This document shows, in pieces, positions 8,887-19,536 of a DNA stretch of 53,464 bases (within the stretch, counting starts at the first letter, position 1; every line of letters begins with the position of its first letter). The notes under the pieces are model-generated. The model was not told the DNA's origin. It did not search any database and saw only the letters and a list, made by a program, of their open reading frames with translations. The stretch lies in contig QJOU01000068.1 in NCBI GenBank assembly GCA_003265685.1, positions 1-53,464 of the forward strand, in the 5' to 3' direction. This DNA is from Piscinibacter caeni. Its GTDB lineage: Bacteria > Pseudomonadota > Gammaproteobacteria > Burkholderiales > Burkholderiaceae_C. A program made the position numbers and the translations under genes.

Positions 8887-9836
8887 TGGATGAAGGACGT
8901 ATCCGCCAGCGACTTCAAGTCGGGGATCTGCTTGATGATGCCGATCTCCAGCAGCAGCTCCGCCGCCTCCTTGCTGAACTGGGCATGCTCGCCGGCGAAG
9001 AACTTCTGGTTCGCCGCGCGGTCCTGCCAGCGCAGGTAGGCCTGGCTCTTCTCGAAGGCCTCGCCGCTCTGCTTGACGTCGGCGCCCATGATCTCGAAGC
9101 TCTTCTTCGGGTCGGCCTTGATCATGTCCAGCGCGGCGAAGTAGCCGTCGGCCAGCGCCTTGGCGGCCTTCGGGTTCTCCTTCAGGAACTTGGGCGTGCA
9201 GCCGAAGGTGTCCATCACCATCGGGTAGTCGAGCGTCGTCGCGATGATCTTGCCGGCCTCGGGCTTGGCGCGCACCGCCGAGAGGTAGGGCTCGTAGGTC
9301 ATGCCGGCGTCGATGTCGGCATTGCCGGCGATCATCGCGTTGGCCGCGGGCTGCGGGCCCATGTTGACGACCTTGACGTCCTTCACCGACAGACCGTTCT
9401 TCTTCAGGATCCAGGCCAGGCCGAAGTAGCCCGCGGTGCCCGGCGCGTCGGCCGCGACGGTCTTGCCCTTCAGGTCGGTGATCTTCGCGATCGACGGCTT
9501 GACCACCAGGCCGTCGGCGCCGTAGCTCTTGTCGAGCTGGAAGATCTGCGTCGTGGCCACGCCGTTGGCGTTCCACACCACCCAGGTCTCGACCGTGGTC
9601 GCGGCGCACTGGATGTCGCCCGAGGCGATGGCGAGGTGGCGGTCCTTCTGGGGGATCTTCCGGATCGTCACGTCCAGCCCGTTCTTCTTGAACAGGCCCG
9701 CCTCCTTGGCCAGCGTCAGGGGCGCGAAACCGGTCCAGCCGGAGATGCCGATCGCGACGGGGGTTTCCTGCGCGGCGGCGGTGCCGCAGGCGAGAATGGC
9801 GGCGGCGAAGAGGGCAAGGCGTCGCGGAAGGCTCAT
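8883..9836 (-). CDS. ABC transporter substrate-binding protein, NitT/TauT family
   Basis: This 317-residue periplasmic protein has a signal peptide (MSLPRRLALFAAAILACG, cleavage near AAA-QET). Its mature part opens with VAIGISGWTGFAPLTLAKEAGLF, the usual start of NMT1/ThiY/TauA-like receptors. The ATG preceded by CAGGAGAA was chosen; an alternative 12 codons upstream lacks this site. The gene is divergent from hutG, with a HutC-type operator in the spacer, and is the first gene of the importer operon. Histidine, urocanate or another imidazole/pathway intermediate is the likely ligand by context. No other dedicated histidine permease gene is seen in the hut locus. Confidence 0.88.
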   Translation of the reverse strand: MSLPRRLALFAAAILACGTAAAQETPVAIGISGWTGFAPLTLAKEAGLFKKNGLDVTIRKIPQKDRHLAIASGDIQCAATTVETWVVWNANGVATTQIFQLDKSYGADGLVVKPSIAKITDLKGKTVAADAPGTAGYFGLAWILKKNGLSVKDVKVVNMGPQPAANAMIAGNADIDAGMTYEPYLSAVRAKPEAGKIIATTLDYPMVMDTFGCTPKFLKENPKAAKALADGYFAALDMIKADPKKSFEIMGADVKQSGEAFEKSQAYLRWQDRAANQKFFAGEHAQFSKEAAELLLEIGIIKQIPDLKSLADTSFIQ

Positions 9837-9903
9837 GGGTTCTCCTGAAGAAATGTCGGGCCGGTCATGCAAGCCGCGTGCCGCGCAGTCTACACTTGGC
9901 GCC

Positions 9904-9923
9904 CAAGTTGTCTAGGCCACTTT
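9904..9923. promoter_or_regulatory. HutC operator, ABC transporter-hutG divergent region
   Basis: CAAGTTGTCTAGGCCACTTT matches the hutC-hutH site at 19 of 20 bases. It lies 17 bases before the chosen hutG start and 67 bases before the start of the divergent transporter operon, so one bound repressor could control both directions. The two copies are 7.2 kb apart, and the flanking sequence is not conserved. Confidence 0.85.
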
Positions 9924-9940
9924 CCTGCGGGTTGTCACGC

Positions 9941-10735
9941 ATGCAGCACGAGATCTTCGCACTGAGCCGGGGCAGCCTGCCGCTGCTGGTGTCCATCCCG
10001 CACGCCGGCACGCACATCCCGCCCGATCTCGAGGCGCGCCTGACGCCCGAGGCGCTCGAGCGCGCCGACGTCGACTGGCACCTGCCGCAGCTCTACGACT
10101 TCGCCGCCACGATGGGCGCGAGCGTGCTGGCCGCCACGCATGCGCGCCACGTGGTCGACCTGAACCGCCCGCCCGAGGACGAGAGCCTGTACCCGGGCCA
10201 GGACGTGACCGGCCTGCTGCCGGTGGACACCTTCCGCAAGGAGCCGCTGTACCGCCCGGGCGAGCGGCCCGACGGCGGCGAGACGGCGCGCCGGCGCGAG
10301 CGCTACTGGCGCCCCTACCACGACGCGCTGCGCGGCGAGCTCGACCGGCTGCTCGCGCTGCACGGCCGCGTGGTGCTGTGGGACGCGCACTCGATCTGCA
10401 GCGTGCTGCCGCGTTTCTTCGAGGGCAAGCTGCCCGACCTGAGCCTCGGCACCGCCGACGGCCGCGCCTGCGCGGGCCCGGTGCAGGCGGCGGCCGAGTC
10501 GGTGATGGCCTCGCAGGCAGCCTACACGCACGTGGCCAACGGCCGCTTCAAGGGCGGCTGGATCACGCGCCACTACGGCGCGCCGGACCGCGGTGTGCAC
10601 GCGCTGCAGCTCGAGGTCTGCCAGTGCACCTACATGGACGAGGCGGCGCCGTTCGCCTACCGGCCCGACCTCGCCTCAGCCCTGCAGCCGCTGCTGCACC
10701 GACTGCTGGAGGCCGTGGTGCAGGCGCTGCCGTAG
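9941..10735 (+). CDS. hutG: N-formylglutamate deformylase
   Basis: The 264-residue protein has the N-formylglutamate amidohydrolase fold signatures: [16 protein letters not shown] near the N-terminus, [32 protein letters not shown] and a C-terminal [15 protein letters not shown]. It hydrolyses N-formylglutamate to glutamate and formate, the last step of the five-enzyme hut route. The ATG downstream of the operator was chosen; the longer in-frame reading would include the operator and lacks family similarity. Its 3' end overlaps the convergent hutI gene by 60 bases, an unusual arrangement for two genes of one pathway. Confidence 0.95.
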   Translation: MQHEIFALSRGSLPLLVSIPHAGTHIPPDLEARLTPEALERADVDWHLPQLYDFAATMGASVLAATHARHVVDLNRPPEDESLYPGQDVTGLLPVDTFRKEPLYRPGERPDGGETARRRERYWRPYHDALRGELDRLLALHGRVVLWDAHSICSVLPRFFEGKLPDLSLGTADGRACAGPVQAAAESVMASQAAYTHVANGRFKGGWITRHYGAPDRGVHALQLEVCQCTYMDEAAPFAYRPDLASALQPLLHRLLEAVVQALP

Positions 10736-11917
10736 CCGGCTGCTGCCGATGCCGTAGGCCAGCTCGGCGGGATGCTCGGCATCCCACAGGCACAGGTTGG
10801 CCACCTTGCCGAGCTCGATGCTGCCGTGCGTGTCCTGCAGGCCGAGCGCGCGCGCGGCGTGGCGCGTCACGCCCAGCAGCGCTTCGGCCGGGGTGAGCCG
10901 GAACAGCGTGCAGGCCATGTTCATCATCAGCGGCAGGTGCGTGGTCGGGCTGGTGCCGGGATTGCAGTCGGTCGCCACCGCGATCGGCACGCGGTGCCTG
11001 CGCAGCAGGTCCACCGGCGGCAGGTGCGTGTCGCGCAGGAAGTAGTAGGCGCCCGGCAGCAGCACGGCCACCGTGCCGGCGCGTGCCATCGCCACCACGC
11101 CGGCTTCGTCGAGGTGCTCGAGGTGGTCGGCCGAGAGGGCCTTGAATTCAGCCGCCAGCGCCGCCGCGCCGAGCGGCGAGAGCTGCTCGGCATGCACCTT
11201 GACCGGCAGGCCGTGCACCCAGGCCGCCTGCAGCACGCGGCGCGCCTGCATGGGGTCGAAGGCGATCACCTCGCAGAACACGTCCACCGCGTCGGCCAGC
11301 TTGAGCCGCGCCGCCTCGGGCAGGATGTGCATCACGATGTGCTCGATGTAGTCGTCGGGGTGGCCGTCGAACTCGGGCGGCACGGCATGCGCCGCGAGCA
11401 GCGTGGTGCGCACGTCGATCGCGTTGCGCTGGCCGAGTTCGCGCGCCACGCGCAGCTGCTTCAGCTCGTCCTTCAGCGACAGGCCGTAGCCCGACTTGAT
11501 CTCGACCGTGGTGACGCCGTGCGCCATCAGCTCGTGCAGCCGGCGCACCGACTGGTTGTAGAGGTCGGCCGGCACGGCATCGCGGGTCTGCCGCACCGTC
11601 GAGAGGATGCCGCCGCCGGCGCGCGCGATCTCCTCGTAGCTCGCCCCGGACAGGCGCAGCTCGAACTCGCGCGCGCGGTGGCCGGCGTGCACCAGGTGGG
11701 TGTGGCAGTCGATCAGCCCGGGCGTCAGCAGCGCACCTTCGCCGTCGAGTTCGTCGCGCACCGGGGCGTGCGGGTCCAGCGCCGTCATCGGCCCGAGGCC
11801 GCCGATGCGCCCGTCGACCACGGCGATGAAGGCCGGCGGCGTGATGCTGCAGGCGTCGTCGGTGCAGGTGACGATGCGCACGTTGCGCAGCAGCAGGTCG
11901 ATGGTCGGCGTGGTCAT
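10676..11917 (-). CDS. hutI: Imidazolonepropionase
   Basis: The 413-residue amidohydrolase-superfamily enzyme shows the metal-binding [10 protein letters not shown] block, the family-specific [14 protein letters not shown] and [20 protein letters not shown] and [10 protein letters not shown]. It opens the imidazolone ring to N-formimidoyl-glutamate in the cytoplasm. The ATG shares its A with the hutF stop (TAATG), showing tight coupling as the last gene of hutU-hutD-hutF-hutI. The C-terminus runs several residues past the usual family end ([14 protein letters not shown]), and that part lies antisense to the hutG 3' end. Confidence 0.95.
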   Translation of the reverse strand: MTTPTIDLLLRNVRIVTCTDDACSITPPAFIAVVDGRIGGLGPMTALDPHAPVRDELDGEGALLTPGLIDCHTHLVHAGHRAREFELRLSGASYEEIARAGGGILSTVRQTRDAVPADLYNQSVRRLHELMAHGVTTVEIKSGYGLSLKDELKQLRVARELGQRNAIDVRTTLLAAHAVPPEFDGHPDDYIEHIVMHILPEAARLKLADAVDVFCEVIAFDPMQARRVLQAAWVHGLPVKVHAEQLSPLGAAALAAEFKALSADHLEHLDEAGVVAMARAGTVAVLLPGAYYFLRDTHLPPVDLLRRHRVPIAVATDCNPGTSPTTHLPLMMNMACTLFRLTPAEALLGVTRHAARALGLQDTHGSIELGKVANLCLWDAEHPAELAYGIGSSRLRQRLHHGLQQSVQQRLQG

Positions 11918-13260
11918 TACAGCGCTCCGAGCAGGCTGCGGCGCGCCGCGAGGAAACGCGACAGCGCCGAGGCAGCCGCATCGTGCCAGCCGGCGCGCAC
12001 CCGGCAATCCCCTGCTGTCCACACTTCACGCAGCAGTTCACGCCGGCGTGGCGCGAACACCAGGGTGGCGAGCTGCTGAGCCGGGCTCAGGCCGTCGAGC
12101 GACGCGTCGCCGAGCACGAGGAAATCGGCCTGCTGGCCGACCGCGAGCCCGCCCACCGGCCGGCCGCTGGCCTGGGCGCCGCCGTCCAGCGCGGCGCGCC
12201 AGAGCGTCTCGGCCACCTGCGGCACGGCGGCACTGGCTGCCACGTTGCGTTCGCCGCGCGCCAGACGCTGGCCGTACTCGAGCAGTCGCAGTTCCTCGGC
12301 CGCGTCGACGCTGGCGTGGCTGTCCGAGCCGATGCCCCAGGCGCCGGCGTAGGCCGGCAGGTCGAACAAGCCGTCGCCGAGGTTGGCCTCGGTGCTGGGG
12401 CACAGGCCGACCACCGCGCCGCGCGCGGCAATGCCGGCGCGTTCGGCGGCGTCGAGGTGGGTGGCGTGCACCAGGCACCAGCGGGCGTCGACCGGGGCGT
12501 GATCGAGCAGCCACTGCACCGGGCGCGCGCCGCTCCAGGCCAGGCAGTCCTCGACCTCGCGGCGCTGCTCGGCCACGTGGATGTGCAGCGGCGCGTCGGC
12601 CGGCAGGCCGGCCAGCAGCGCGTGCAGGTCGTCCGGCGCGACCGCACGCAGCGAATGCGGCGCGGCGCCGGTGCGCACGCCCGCGGCGCGCAGTCGCTCG
12701 ACGATGTGCAGCAGGCCGTCGACATCGTTCAGGAAGCGGCGCTGGTCGGCCCGCGCCGGCGCCGGCCCGAAGCCGCCGTGGCGGTACAGCACCGGCAGCA
12801 TCGTCAGCCCGATGCCCGCTCGGCGCGCCGCGGCGACCAGGCGCAAGGCCAGCTCGGCACGCTCGGCGTAGGGCCGACCCGCCGGGTCGTGGTGCAGGTA
12901 GTGGAACTCGCACACCGCCGTGTAGCCGGCCGCGAGCATCTCGAGGTAGAGCTGCGTGGCGATGTCTTCCAGCTGCTCGGGCGAGACGGCCAGGGCGACG
13001 CGGTACATGCGGTCGCGCCAGGTCCAGAAGCTGTCGGCGGCGTCGCCGCGGAACTCGGTCAAGCCGGCGAAGACACGCTGGAAGGCGTGCGAGTGCAGGT
13101 TCGGCAGGCCAGGCAGCAGCACGCCGGGCGCACGCGGGGCCGCGCCCGGCGCCGCACCGGCGTCGACGCGCGTCAGCCGGCCCTGCGCGTCCCAGGCGAG
13201 CAGCACGTCGCGGGCCCAGCCGCCGGGCAGCAGGGCGTGGTCGGCAAACAGCGTGTTCAT
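11917..13260 (-). CDS. hutF: Formimidoylglutamate deiminase
   Basis: The 447-residue amidohydrolase has [16 protein letters not shown] with the HxH zinc ligands, [21 protein letters not shown] and [11 protein letters not shown]. These are the pattern of HutF, which deiminates N-formimidoylglutamate to N-formylglutamate and ammonia. Its presence shows that this organism uses the five-step route through HutG deformylase rather than direct formimidoylglutamase cleavage. The ATG overlaps the hutD stop by four bases and the stop overlaps the hutI start by one. The reading frame is open further upstream into hutD, but that part is hutD in another frame. Confidence 0.94.
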   Translation of the reverse strand: MNTLFADHALLPGGWARDVLLAWDAQGRLTRVDAGAAPGAAPRAPGVLLPGLPNLHSHAFQRVFAGLTEFRGDAADSFWTWRDRMYRVALAVSPEQLEDIATQLYLEMLAAGYTAVCEFHYLHHDPAGRPYAERAELALRLVAAARRAGIGLTMLPVLYRHGGFGPAPARADQRRFLNDVDGLLHIVERLRAAGVRTGAAPHSLRAVAPDDLHALLAGLPADAPLHIHVAEQRREVEDCLAWSGARPVQWLLDHAPVDARWCLVHATHLDAAERAGIAARGAVVGLCPSTEANLGDGLFDLPAYAGAWGIGSDSHASVDAAEELRLLEYGQRLARGERNVAASAAVPQVAETLWRAALDGGAQASGRPVGGLAVGQQADFLVLGDASLDGLSPAQQLATLVFAPRRRELLREVWTAGDCRVRAGWHDAAASALSRFLAARRSLLGAL

Positions 13261-13819
13261 TCGTTGTCGTGGCGCCGCAGTCGCACGGCCAGCAGGGTAG
13301 CGCGGCCGGTGATGTCGAGGTCGGCGACCGGCGTGCGCCACACGCGTCCCTCGCCGGGGTGCAACGTGTCGCCGTCGACCTGCGCTGCGCCGTCGACAGC
13401 CAGCACCAGCAGCGCGTCGGCGCCGGGCAGGCGCGCCGGCGCGGCGAGGCGCTGCACCTCGCCCTGCCAGCGGCCGCGGCGGGTCATCAGGTTGAAGTCC
13501 AGGCACGGTCCACCGAGCAGGCGGGCCTGCAGCGACATCGCGCCGTCGAAGCGCCAGGGTTGCAGCGGCTGGTCGAGCCGGTGCTCGGTGCGGCCGTCGT
13601 CCGAGCGCAGCAGCATGCCGGCGCCCTGCAGCAGCGTGATGCAGCGCTCCACGCCCGGGTAGGCGGAGAACGGCGCGTCGGCAGCGACCTCGGCGACGCT
13701 GATGCGCCAGCCGAACTCGTCGAGCCCGGCGCCGGCCGGCTCGACGGCGATCTCGCGGGTGCGTCCGGCGCCGTTCTTCCAGGGCTGCCAGGGCAGCGCG
13801 TCGAGCGCGAAGCGGCCGG

Positions 13820-13823
<4 letters not shown>
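13257..13823 (-). CDS. hutD: HutD family protein
   Basis: The 188-residue protein matches HutD/Ves: [17 protein letters not shown] near the N-terminus, [11 protein letters not shown], and [17 protein letters not shown], all cupin-fold signatures. HutD is conserved in hut operons and has been proposed to act as a governor that limits hut flux, possibly by binding formylglutamate; no enzymatic role is established. The GTG start overlaps the hutU stop by four bases (GTGA). No in-frame ATG lies near the conserved N-terminus, which supports GTG. The stop overlaps hutF. Confidence 0.92.
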
Positions 13824-15553
<1,730 letters not shown>

Positions 15554-15576
15554 GTGCATAGCTCCGATGGAACGAT

Positions 15577-15596
15577 CAAGTGGTCTAGACCACTTT
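15577..15596. promoter_or_regulatory. HutC operator in front of hutU
   Basis: CAAGTGGTCTAGACCACTTT contains an 18-base perfect palindrome (AAGTGGTCTAGACCACTT) and is the best of the three operators. It ends 23 bases before the hutU ATG and lies after the 3' end of a LysR gene on the same strand, so it most likely overlaps the hutU promoter. The other two copies deviate at two positions in the left half. Confidence 0.88.
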
Positions 15597-15625
15597 GCGA
15601 AGCATGCGCGAATTCGTACCGGCCG

Positions 15626-16567
15626 TCAAGCCGCGGTCAGCCGCTCGCGGCCGATCTCGTCGAAGCGCTCCAGCAGCCAGCGGTGTGCCGCCGAACGGTC
15701 ATGGCGCACGTGCCAGAGGGCGTCGACGCTGATCGTGCCGGGGTCGACGGGCAGATCGGCAACGACGAGCCGGTCCTGCAGCCCGGTCAGCGGCAGGAAA
15801 TCCTCCGGCAACACGGTGAGCAGGTCGCAATCGCGCACCGCATGGGCGGCGGCGAAGAACTGGTTGACGGTCAGCACGATGCGCCGCGTGCGACCCGCAC
15901 GAGCCAGCGCCTGGTCGACGAAGCCATGCGCCCGACCGCTGAAGCTGACCAGCACGTGGTCGGCGGCGCAGAAGCTGTCCAGCGTCAGCGGCTGGCCGGC
16001 CATCGGGTGCTCGCGCCGCATCGCGCACACGTAGCGGCCTTCGGCCAGCCGCCGGTGACGCAGCGGCGCGCCGCTGCCCTGCGCGACCAGGCCGGCCACG
16101 ACCTCCGGGAAGTAGCCGAGGGCGAAGTCGACGTCGCCGCCGGCCAGCGCCGGGCGCGGGTCGCGGTCCACCAGCGGCCGCACCTCGACCCGCGCACGGG
16201 CGTGCAGCGCCTGCAGGCGCGCCATCAGCGGCGGCAGCAGCACGATCGCGATCGCGTCGGGCAGGGTCAGGCGGAACACCCGGTCGTCCTCGGTCGGGTC
16301 GTAGTCGCCCGGCTCGAGGGCTTCGCGCAGCTGCGCCAGCGCCAGGTTGATCGGCGGCCAGAGCGCTTCGCCGAAGGCAGTCGGCTTGACGCCGCGCGGC
16401 GCCCTTGTGAGCAAGTCTTCACCTACTGAATCACGCAAGCGCTTCAACGCATTGCTGACGGCAGGCTGCGTCATCGCCAGCCGCTCGGCAGCCCGGGTGA
16501 TGTTGCCTTCCATCATCACCGCGTCGTAGACGCGCAGCAGATTGAGGTCGAGCGTGCGGAAATTCAT
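15626..16567 (-). CDS. LysR-family regulator, NodD/LinR-like
   Basis: The 313-residue protein opens with FRTLDLNLLRVYDAVMMEGNI and has the winged HTH RAAERLAMTQPAVSNALKRL; this RxLDLNLL start is typical of the NodD/NahR/LinR subgroup, which respond to aromatic compounds. It lies upstream of hutU on the same strand but is separated from it by the HutC operator. It is also divergent from a gene for a small unknown protein, with a LysR-type inverted repeat in between. Either neighbour could be its target; the divergent small-protein genes fit the usual LysR layout better. Confidence 0.88.
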   Translation of the reverse strand: MNFRTLDLNLLRVYDAVMMEGNITRAAERLAMTQPAVSNALKRLRDSVGEDLLTRAPRGVKPTAFGEALWPPINLALAQLREALEPGDYDPTEDDRVFRLTLPDAIAIVLLPPLMARLQALHARARVEVRPLVDRDPRPALAGGDVDFALGYFPEVVAGLVAQGSGAPLRHRRLAEGRYVCAMRREHPMAGQPLTLDSFCAADHVLVSFSGRAHGFVDQALARAGRTRRIVLTVNQFFAAAHAVRDCDLLTVLPEDFLPLTGLQDRLVVADLPVDPGTISVDALWHVRHDRSAAHRWLLERFDEIGRERLTAA

Positions 16568-16588
16568 GGCCGACTCGATAGCGCTTTG

Positions 16589-16644
16589 GTGAATGGCAGC
16601 TATTCACACTATTCACGACAGCACATTAGTGCTTACCCTATACT
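16589..16644 (+). promoter_or_regulatory. LysR-type box and promoter of the small-protein pair
   Basis: GTGAAT-N7-ATTCAC forms an inverted repeat at 16589-16607 that fits the T-N11-A rule, and ATTCAC is repeated at 16611-16616. Downstream, TATACT at 16639-16644 is a strong -10 candidate; a weak -35-like ACGACA lies 18 bases before it. The layout is that of a LysR-regulated promoter between the LysR gene and the divergent small-protein gene. Confidence 0.5.
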
Positions 16645-16685
16645 GCACCGCAGCATCACATCAACGGTGCTCTAGGAGAAACGCC

Positions 16686-16961
16686 ATGACCAGCCACATC
16701 CTGCCTTCGCAGTCCTTCAAGCCGGCTCAGCCGCTGGGGTTCGGCAAGGCGCTGAGCCGTCTGGCAGACGCCACCACTCGCATGTCCGTGGCGCTGCTGA
16801 ATGCGCTGCGGCGCCCCGTTCGCCAGCACCGTCGCCTCAGCCTCGTCGACGAGGCGAACGAACTGCGCCAGTACGCCAACCAGTTCCTGCGCACCGATCC
16901 CGCCTTTGCGGCCGACCTGTATGCCGCCGCGGATCGCCACGAACTGGAACGCAGAGCCTGA
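16686..16961 (+). CDS. Small protein of unknown function, first of two paralogues
   Basis: I do not recognise the family. The 91-residue product has a clear ribosome site (CTAGGAGAA) seven bases before the ATG and a strong promoter candidate upstream. It is basic in the middle (RRPVRQHRRLS) and predicted largely helical. Its C-terminal ~28 residues follow the pattern LxxxAxxxxxxxPxFAADLYAAADR, which recurs in the next gene. There is no signal peptide or membrane segment. The two genes are 39 bases apart and end at one strong terminator, so they form a bicistronic unit. It could be a small regulatory or stress protein; nothing in the sequence assigns a function. Confidence 0.7.
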   Translation: MTSHILPSQSFKPAQPLGFGKALSRLADATTRMSVALLNALRRPVRQHRRLSLVDEANELRQYANQFLRTDPAFAADLYAAADRHELERRA

Positions 16962-17000
16962 GCAAGCGCTCACAACCGAATTGAAAAAGAGAGTCTCACC

Positions 17001-17231
17001 ATGATGTACAGCACCACGTTCCGACAGCACAGCGTTGCCAGCCGCACGATGGAAGCCATGGCCGATGCGATCGCGCGCGGCTTCGTGCAGTTGCAGTCGC
17101 TGTTCAGCCTGGCCCCGGCGGCGTCGACGCCGGCCGATGCCCGCGCCCAGCTGCTGCGCCTGGCCGACAGCTACGAGTCCAGCCAGCCGAGCTACGCGGC
17201 CGACCTGCGCGCCGCCGCCAGCCGCCCCTGA
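17001..17231 (+). CDS. Small protein of unknown function, second of two paralogues
   Basis: The 76-residue product begins with two ATG codons in a row; either may serve, with AAAGAGAG as the ribosome site. The N-terminal half contains helical stretches (RTMEAMADAIARGFVQLQSLF), followed by a short Ala/Pro linker. The C-terminal LLRLADSYESSQPSYAADLRAAASR aligns with the end of the preceding protein (PAFAADLYAAADR), which argues for tandem duplication followed by divergence of the N-terminal part. It is followed at once by a strong intrinsic terminator. I do not recognise the family; the exact role is unknown. Confidence 0.7.
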   Translation: MMYSTTFRQHSVASRTMEAMADAIARGFVQLQSLFSLAPAASTPADARAQLLRLADSYESSQPSYAADLRAAASRP

Positions 17232-17253
17232 GCGAAGGCCGACCCCGCATGAC

Positions 17254-17278
17254 AAAGGCCGGCATCTGCCGGCCTTTT
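17254..17278. terminator. Intrinsic terminator between small-protein genes and pckG
   Basis: AAAGGCCGGCA and TGCCGGCCTTT form an 11-base perfect stem around a TC loop, followed by TT on the plus strand and preceded by A residues that give a U run on the minus strand. It serves both the small-protein unit and the convergent pckG gene and is the clearest rho-independent terminator of the window. Confidence 0.85.
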
Positions 17279-17300
17279 GTCTTGGGCGGCGAAACGCGCC

Positions 17301-19169
17301 TCAGCCGGCCGCCAGCCGCTGCTCGATGCGCGCCTTGGTGGCCTGCAGTTCGGCCGGCAGGTGGTAGGCGAGCTGGCTGAACAGCTCGCCGTGCAGGCCC
17401 ATCTCGGAGTGCCACTCCTGCGCGTCGATGCGCGTCACCTGCTCGAACTGCTCGCGGGTGAATGCGAGGCCGGTCCAGTCCAGGTCCTCGAAGTTGGGCG
17501 TGACGCCGAACACATGCTCCTCGCCGTGGCCGATGCCGTCCACGCGCTGCACGATCCACTTGAGCACGCGCATGTTGTCGCCGTAGCCGGGCCAGACGAA
17601 CTTGCCGTCCGGGCCCTTGCGGAACCAGTTGACGCAGAAGATCTTCGGCAGCGCGTGGCCGTCGGCCTTCAGCCTGGCGCCCAGGTCCAGCCAGTGCTGG
17701 AAGTAGTCGCTCATGTTGTAGCCGGTGAAGGGCAGCATCGCGAACGGGTCGCGGCGCACCACGCCCTGCGCACCGGCCGCCGCGGCGGTGGTTTCCGAGC
17801 CCATGGTGGCGGCCATGTAGACGCCCTCGACCCAGTCGCGCGCCTCGGTGACCAGCGGCACGGTGGTCGAGCGGCGGCCGCCGAAGATGAAGGCATCGAT
17901 CGGCACGCCGGACGGGTCGTCCCAGGCCGGGTCGAGCGCCGGGTTGTTGGTGGCCGCCACCGTGAAGCGGGCGTTCGGGTGCGCAGCCTTGGCGCCGGTC
18001 TCCTTGGCCAGCGCCGGCGTCCAGTCCTTGCCCTGCCAGTCGATCAGGTGGGCCGGCGGGGTGTCGGTCATGCCTTCCCACCAGACGTCGCCGTCGTCGG
18101 TCAGCGCGACGTTCGTGAAGATCACGTCGCGCTGCAGGCTGGCCATGCAGTTCTCGTTCGTCTTGTGGTTGGTGCCCGGCGCGACGCCGAAGTAACCCGC
18201 CTCCGGATTGATGGCGTAGAGCCGGCCGTCGGCATGCGGCTTGATCCAGGCGATGTCGTCGCCGATGGTGGTGATCTTCCAGCCGTTCAGGCCGGCCGGC
18301 GGGATCAGCATCGCGAAGTTGGTCTTGCCGCAGGCGCTCGGGAAGGCCGCCGCCACATGGTGCTTGCGACCCTCGGGCGAGGTGACGCCGAGGATCAGCA
18401 TGTGCTCGGCGAGCCAGCCCTGGTCGCGCCCCATCGCCGAGGCGATACGCAGCGCGAAGCACTTCTTGCCCAGCAACGCGTTGCCGCCGTAGCCCGAGCC
18501 GTAGCTCCAGATCTCCTGCGTCTCGGGGTAGTGGACGATGTACTTGGTCTGGTTGCAGGGCCAGGCCACGTCCTTGCGGCCCGGCTCGAGGGGCGCGCCC
18601 ACGGTGTGCACGGCCGGCACGAAGAAGCCGTCGCTGCCCAGCGCATCGAGCACGGCGCGGCCCATGCGCGTCATGATCTTCATGTTGACGGCCACGTACG
18701 CGCTGTCGCTCAGCTCGACGCCGATGTGCGCGATCGGCGAGCCGATCGGCCCCATGCTGAAGGGCACCACGTACATCGTGCGGCCGCGCATCGCGCCGCG
18801 GAACAGCGCGTTCGGCCCGGTCTGCAGCGTGGCGCGCATCTCGGCCGGGTCGACCCAGTGGTTGGTCGGGCCGGCATCCTCCTTGCGCGCGCTGCAGATG
18901 AAGGTGCGGTCCTCGACCCGCGCCACGTCGCTCGGGTCGGACAGCGCGAGGTAGCTGTTGGGGCGCAGCTCGGGGTTGAGCTTCTTCATCGTGCCGGCAG
19001 CCACCAGCTGGGCGCAGAGCCGGTCGTACTCGGCCTGGCTGCCGTCACACCAGTACACGTCCTTCGCTTCGGTCAGCGCCGCCATCTCGGCCACCCAGGA
19101 CAGCAGGCGCGCATGGCGGACGTAGGCGGGCGCGTTCAGGCGCACCCCTTCCAGCACGGGACGATTCAT
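17301..19169 (-). CDS. pckG: Phosphoenolpyruvate carboxykinase (GTP)
   Basis: The 622-residue enzyme is of the GTP-dependent class: kinase-1a P-loop [12 protein letters not shown], kinase-2 [19 protein letters not shown] and the substrate-binding [13 protein letters not shown]. It decarboxylates oxaloacetate to phosphoenolpyruvate, the entry to gluconeogenesis, in the cytoplasm. This fits growth on amino acids such as histidine, whose carbon enters at 2-oxoglutarate via glutamate. The ATG before NRPVLEGV was chosen from family length; the frame stays open for 88 codons upstream through a leader with strong secondary structure that shows no family similarity. It is monocistronic and ends at the shared terminator. 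Confidence 0.96.
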   Translation of the reverse strand: MNRPVLEGVRLNAPAYVRHARLLSWVAEMAALTEAKDVYWCDGSQAEYDRLCAQLVAAGTMKKLNPELRPNSYLALSDPSDVARVEDRTFICSARKEDAGPTNHWVDPAEMRATLQTGPNALFRGAMRGRTMYVVPFSMGPIGSPIAHIGVELSDSAYVAVNMKIMTRMGRAVLDALGSDGFFVPAVHTVGAPLEPGRKDVAWPCNQTKYIVHYPETQEIWSYGSGYGGNALLGKKCFALRIASAMGRDQGWLAEHMLILGVTSPEGRKHHVAAAFPSACGKTNFAMLIPPAGLNGWKITTIGDDIAWIKPHADGRLYAINPEAGYFGVAPGTNHKTNENCMASLQRDVIFTNVALTDDGDVWWEGMTDTPPAHLIDWQGKDWTPALAKETGAKAAHPNARFTVAATNNPALDPAWDDPSGVPIDAFIFGGRRSTTVPLVTEARDWVEGVYMAATMGSETTAAAAGAQGVVRRDPFAMLPFTGYNMSDYFQHWLDLGARLKADGHALPKIFCVNWFRKGPDGKFVWPGYGDNMRVLKWIVQRVDGIGHGEEHVFGVTPNFEDLDWTGLAFTREQFEQVTRIDAQEWHSEMGLHGELFSQLAYHLPAELQATKARIEQRLAAG

Positions 19170-19536
19170 CGCAGATCCAATCTGACAAGTTTGGGAAATC
19201 GGGATTGGGCAAACCGGCCCTGCCGGGGGCCGGCGCGCACCGGCTTGCCCAATGCCGCGCTGTCCTGGCTGCCATCGCGCCGCCGCGGGGTTACGGCGGG
19301 TTACCCGAAGGGCCGGATCACGGCCCGCGTTCTCTCCTGCGAAGGCAGGTGAAGAGCATTGTGGTCTCAGTGTAATGGCGAGGTAACCACCGGAATCCCG
19401 GGGGTCATGCAGATCCGGAATAGTTTGATGCACCCCCGCCTTGATCCGGCTCAGGCCACGGGCGCCGACGTGGCCGATGTCACGCCGCGCGGACGGCCCG
19501 GCACGGCCCGCGGCGACCCGGCGCTACCATCGCGCC
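19170..19536. promoter_or_regulatory. Divergent spacer between pckG and a TupA-like gene, with a large inverted repeat
   Basis: This 367-base stretch holds no convincing gene. Next to the pckG start, ATTGGGCAA (19204-19212) and TTGCCCAAT (19245-19253) form a 9-base perfect inverted repeat extended by ACCGG/CCGGC arms, with a further GC-rich hairpin in the loop. In RNA this would be a strong structure in the pckG leader. At the other end TACCAT (19525-19530) lies six bases before the GTG of the TupA-like gene and could be its -10 element. Confidence 0.45.

Noticed and set aside
7317-9836. Taurine, sulfonate or nitrate transporter
   Set aside because: Only family-level resemblance; no sulfonate or nitrate genes nearby, while operator and neighbours are hut.
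9878-9940. Upstream start for hutG giving 21 more residues
   Set aside because: It would place the HutC operator inside the coding sequence and adds no family-like residues.
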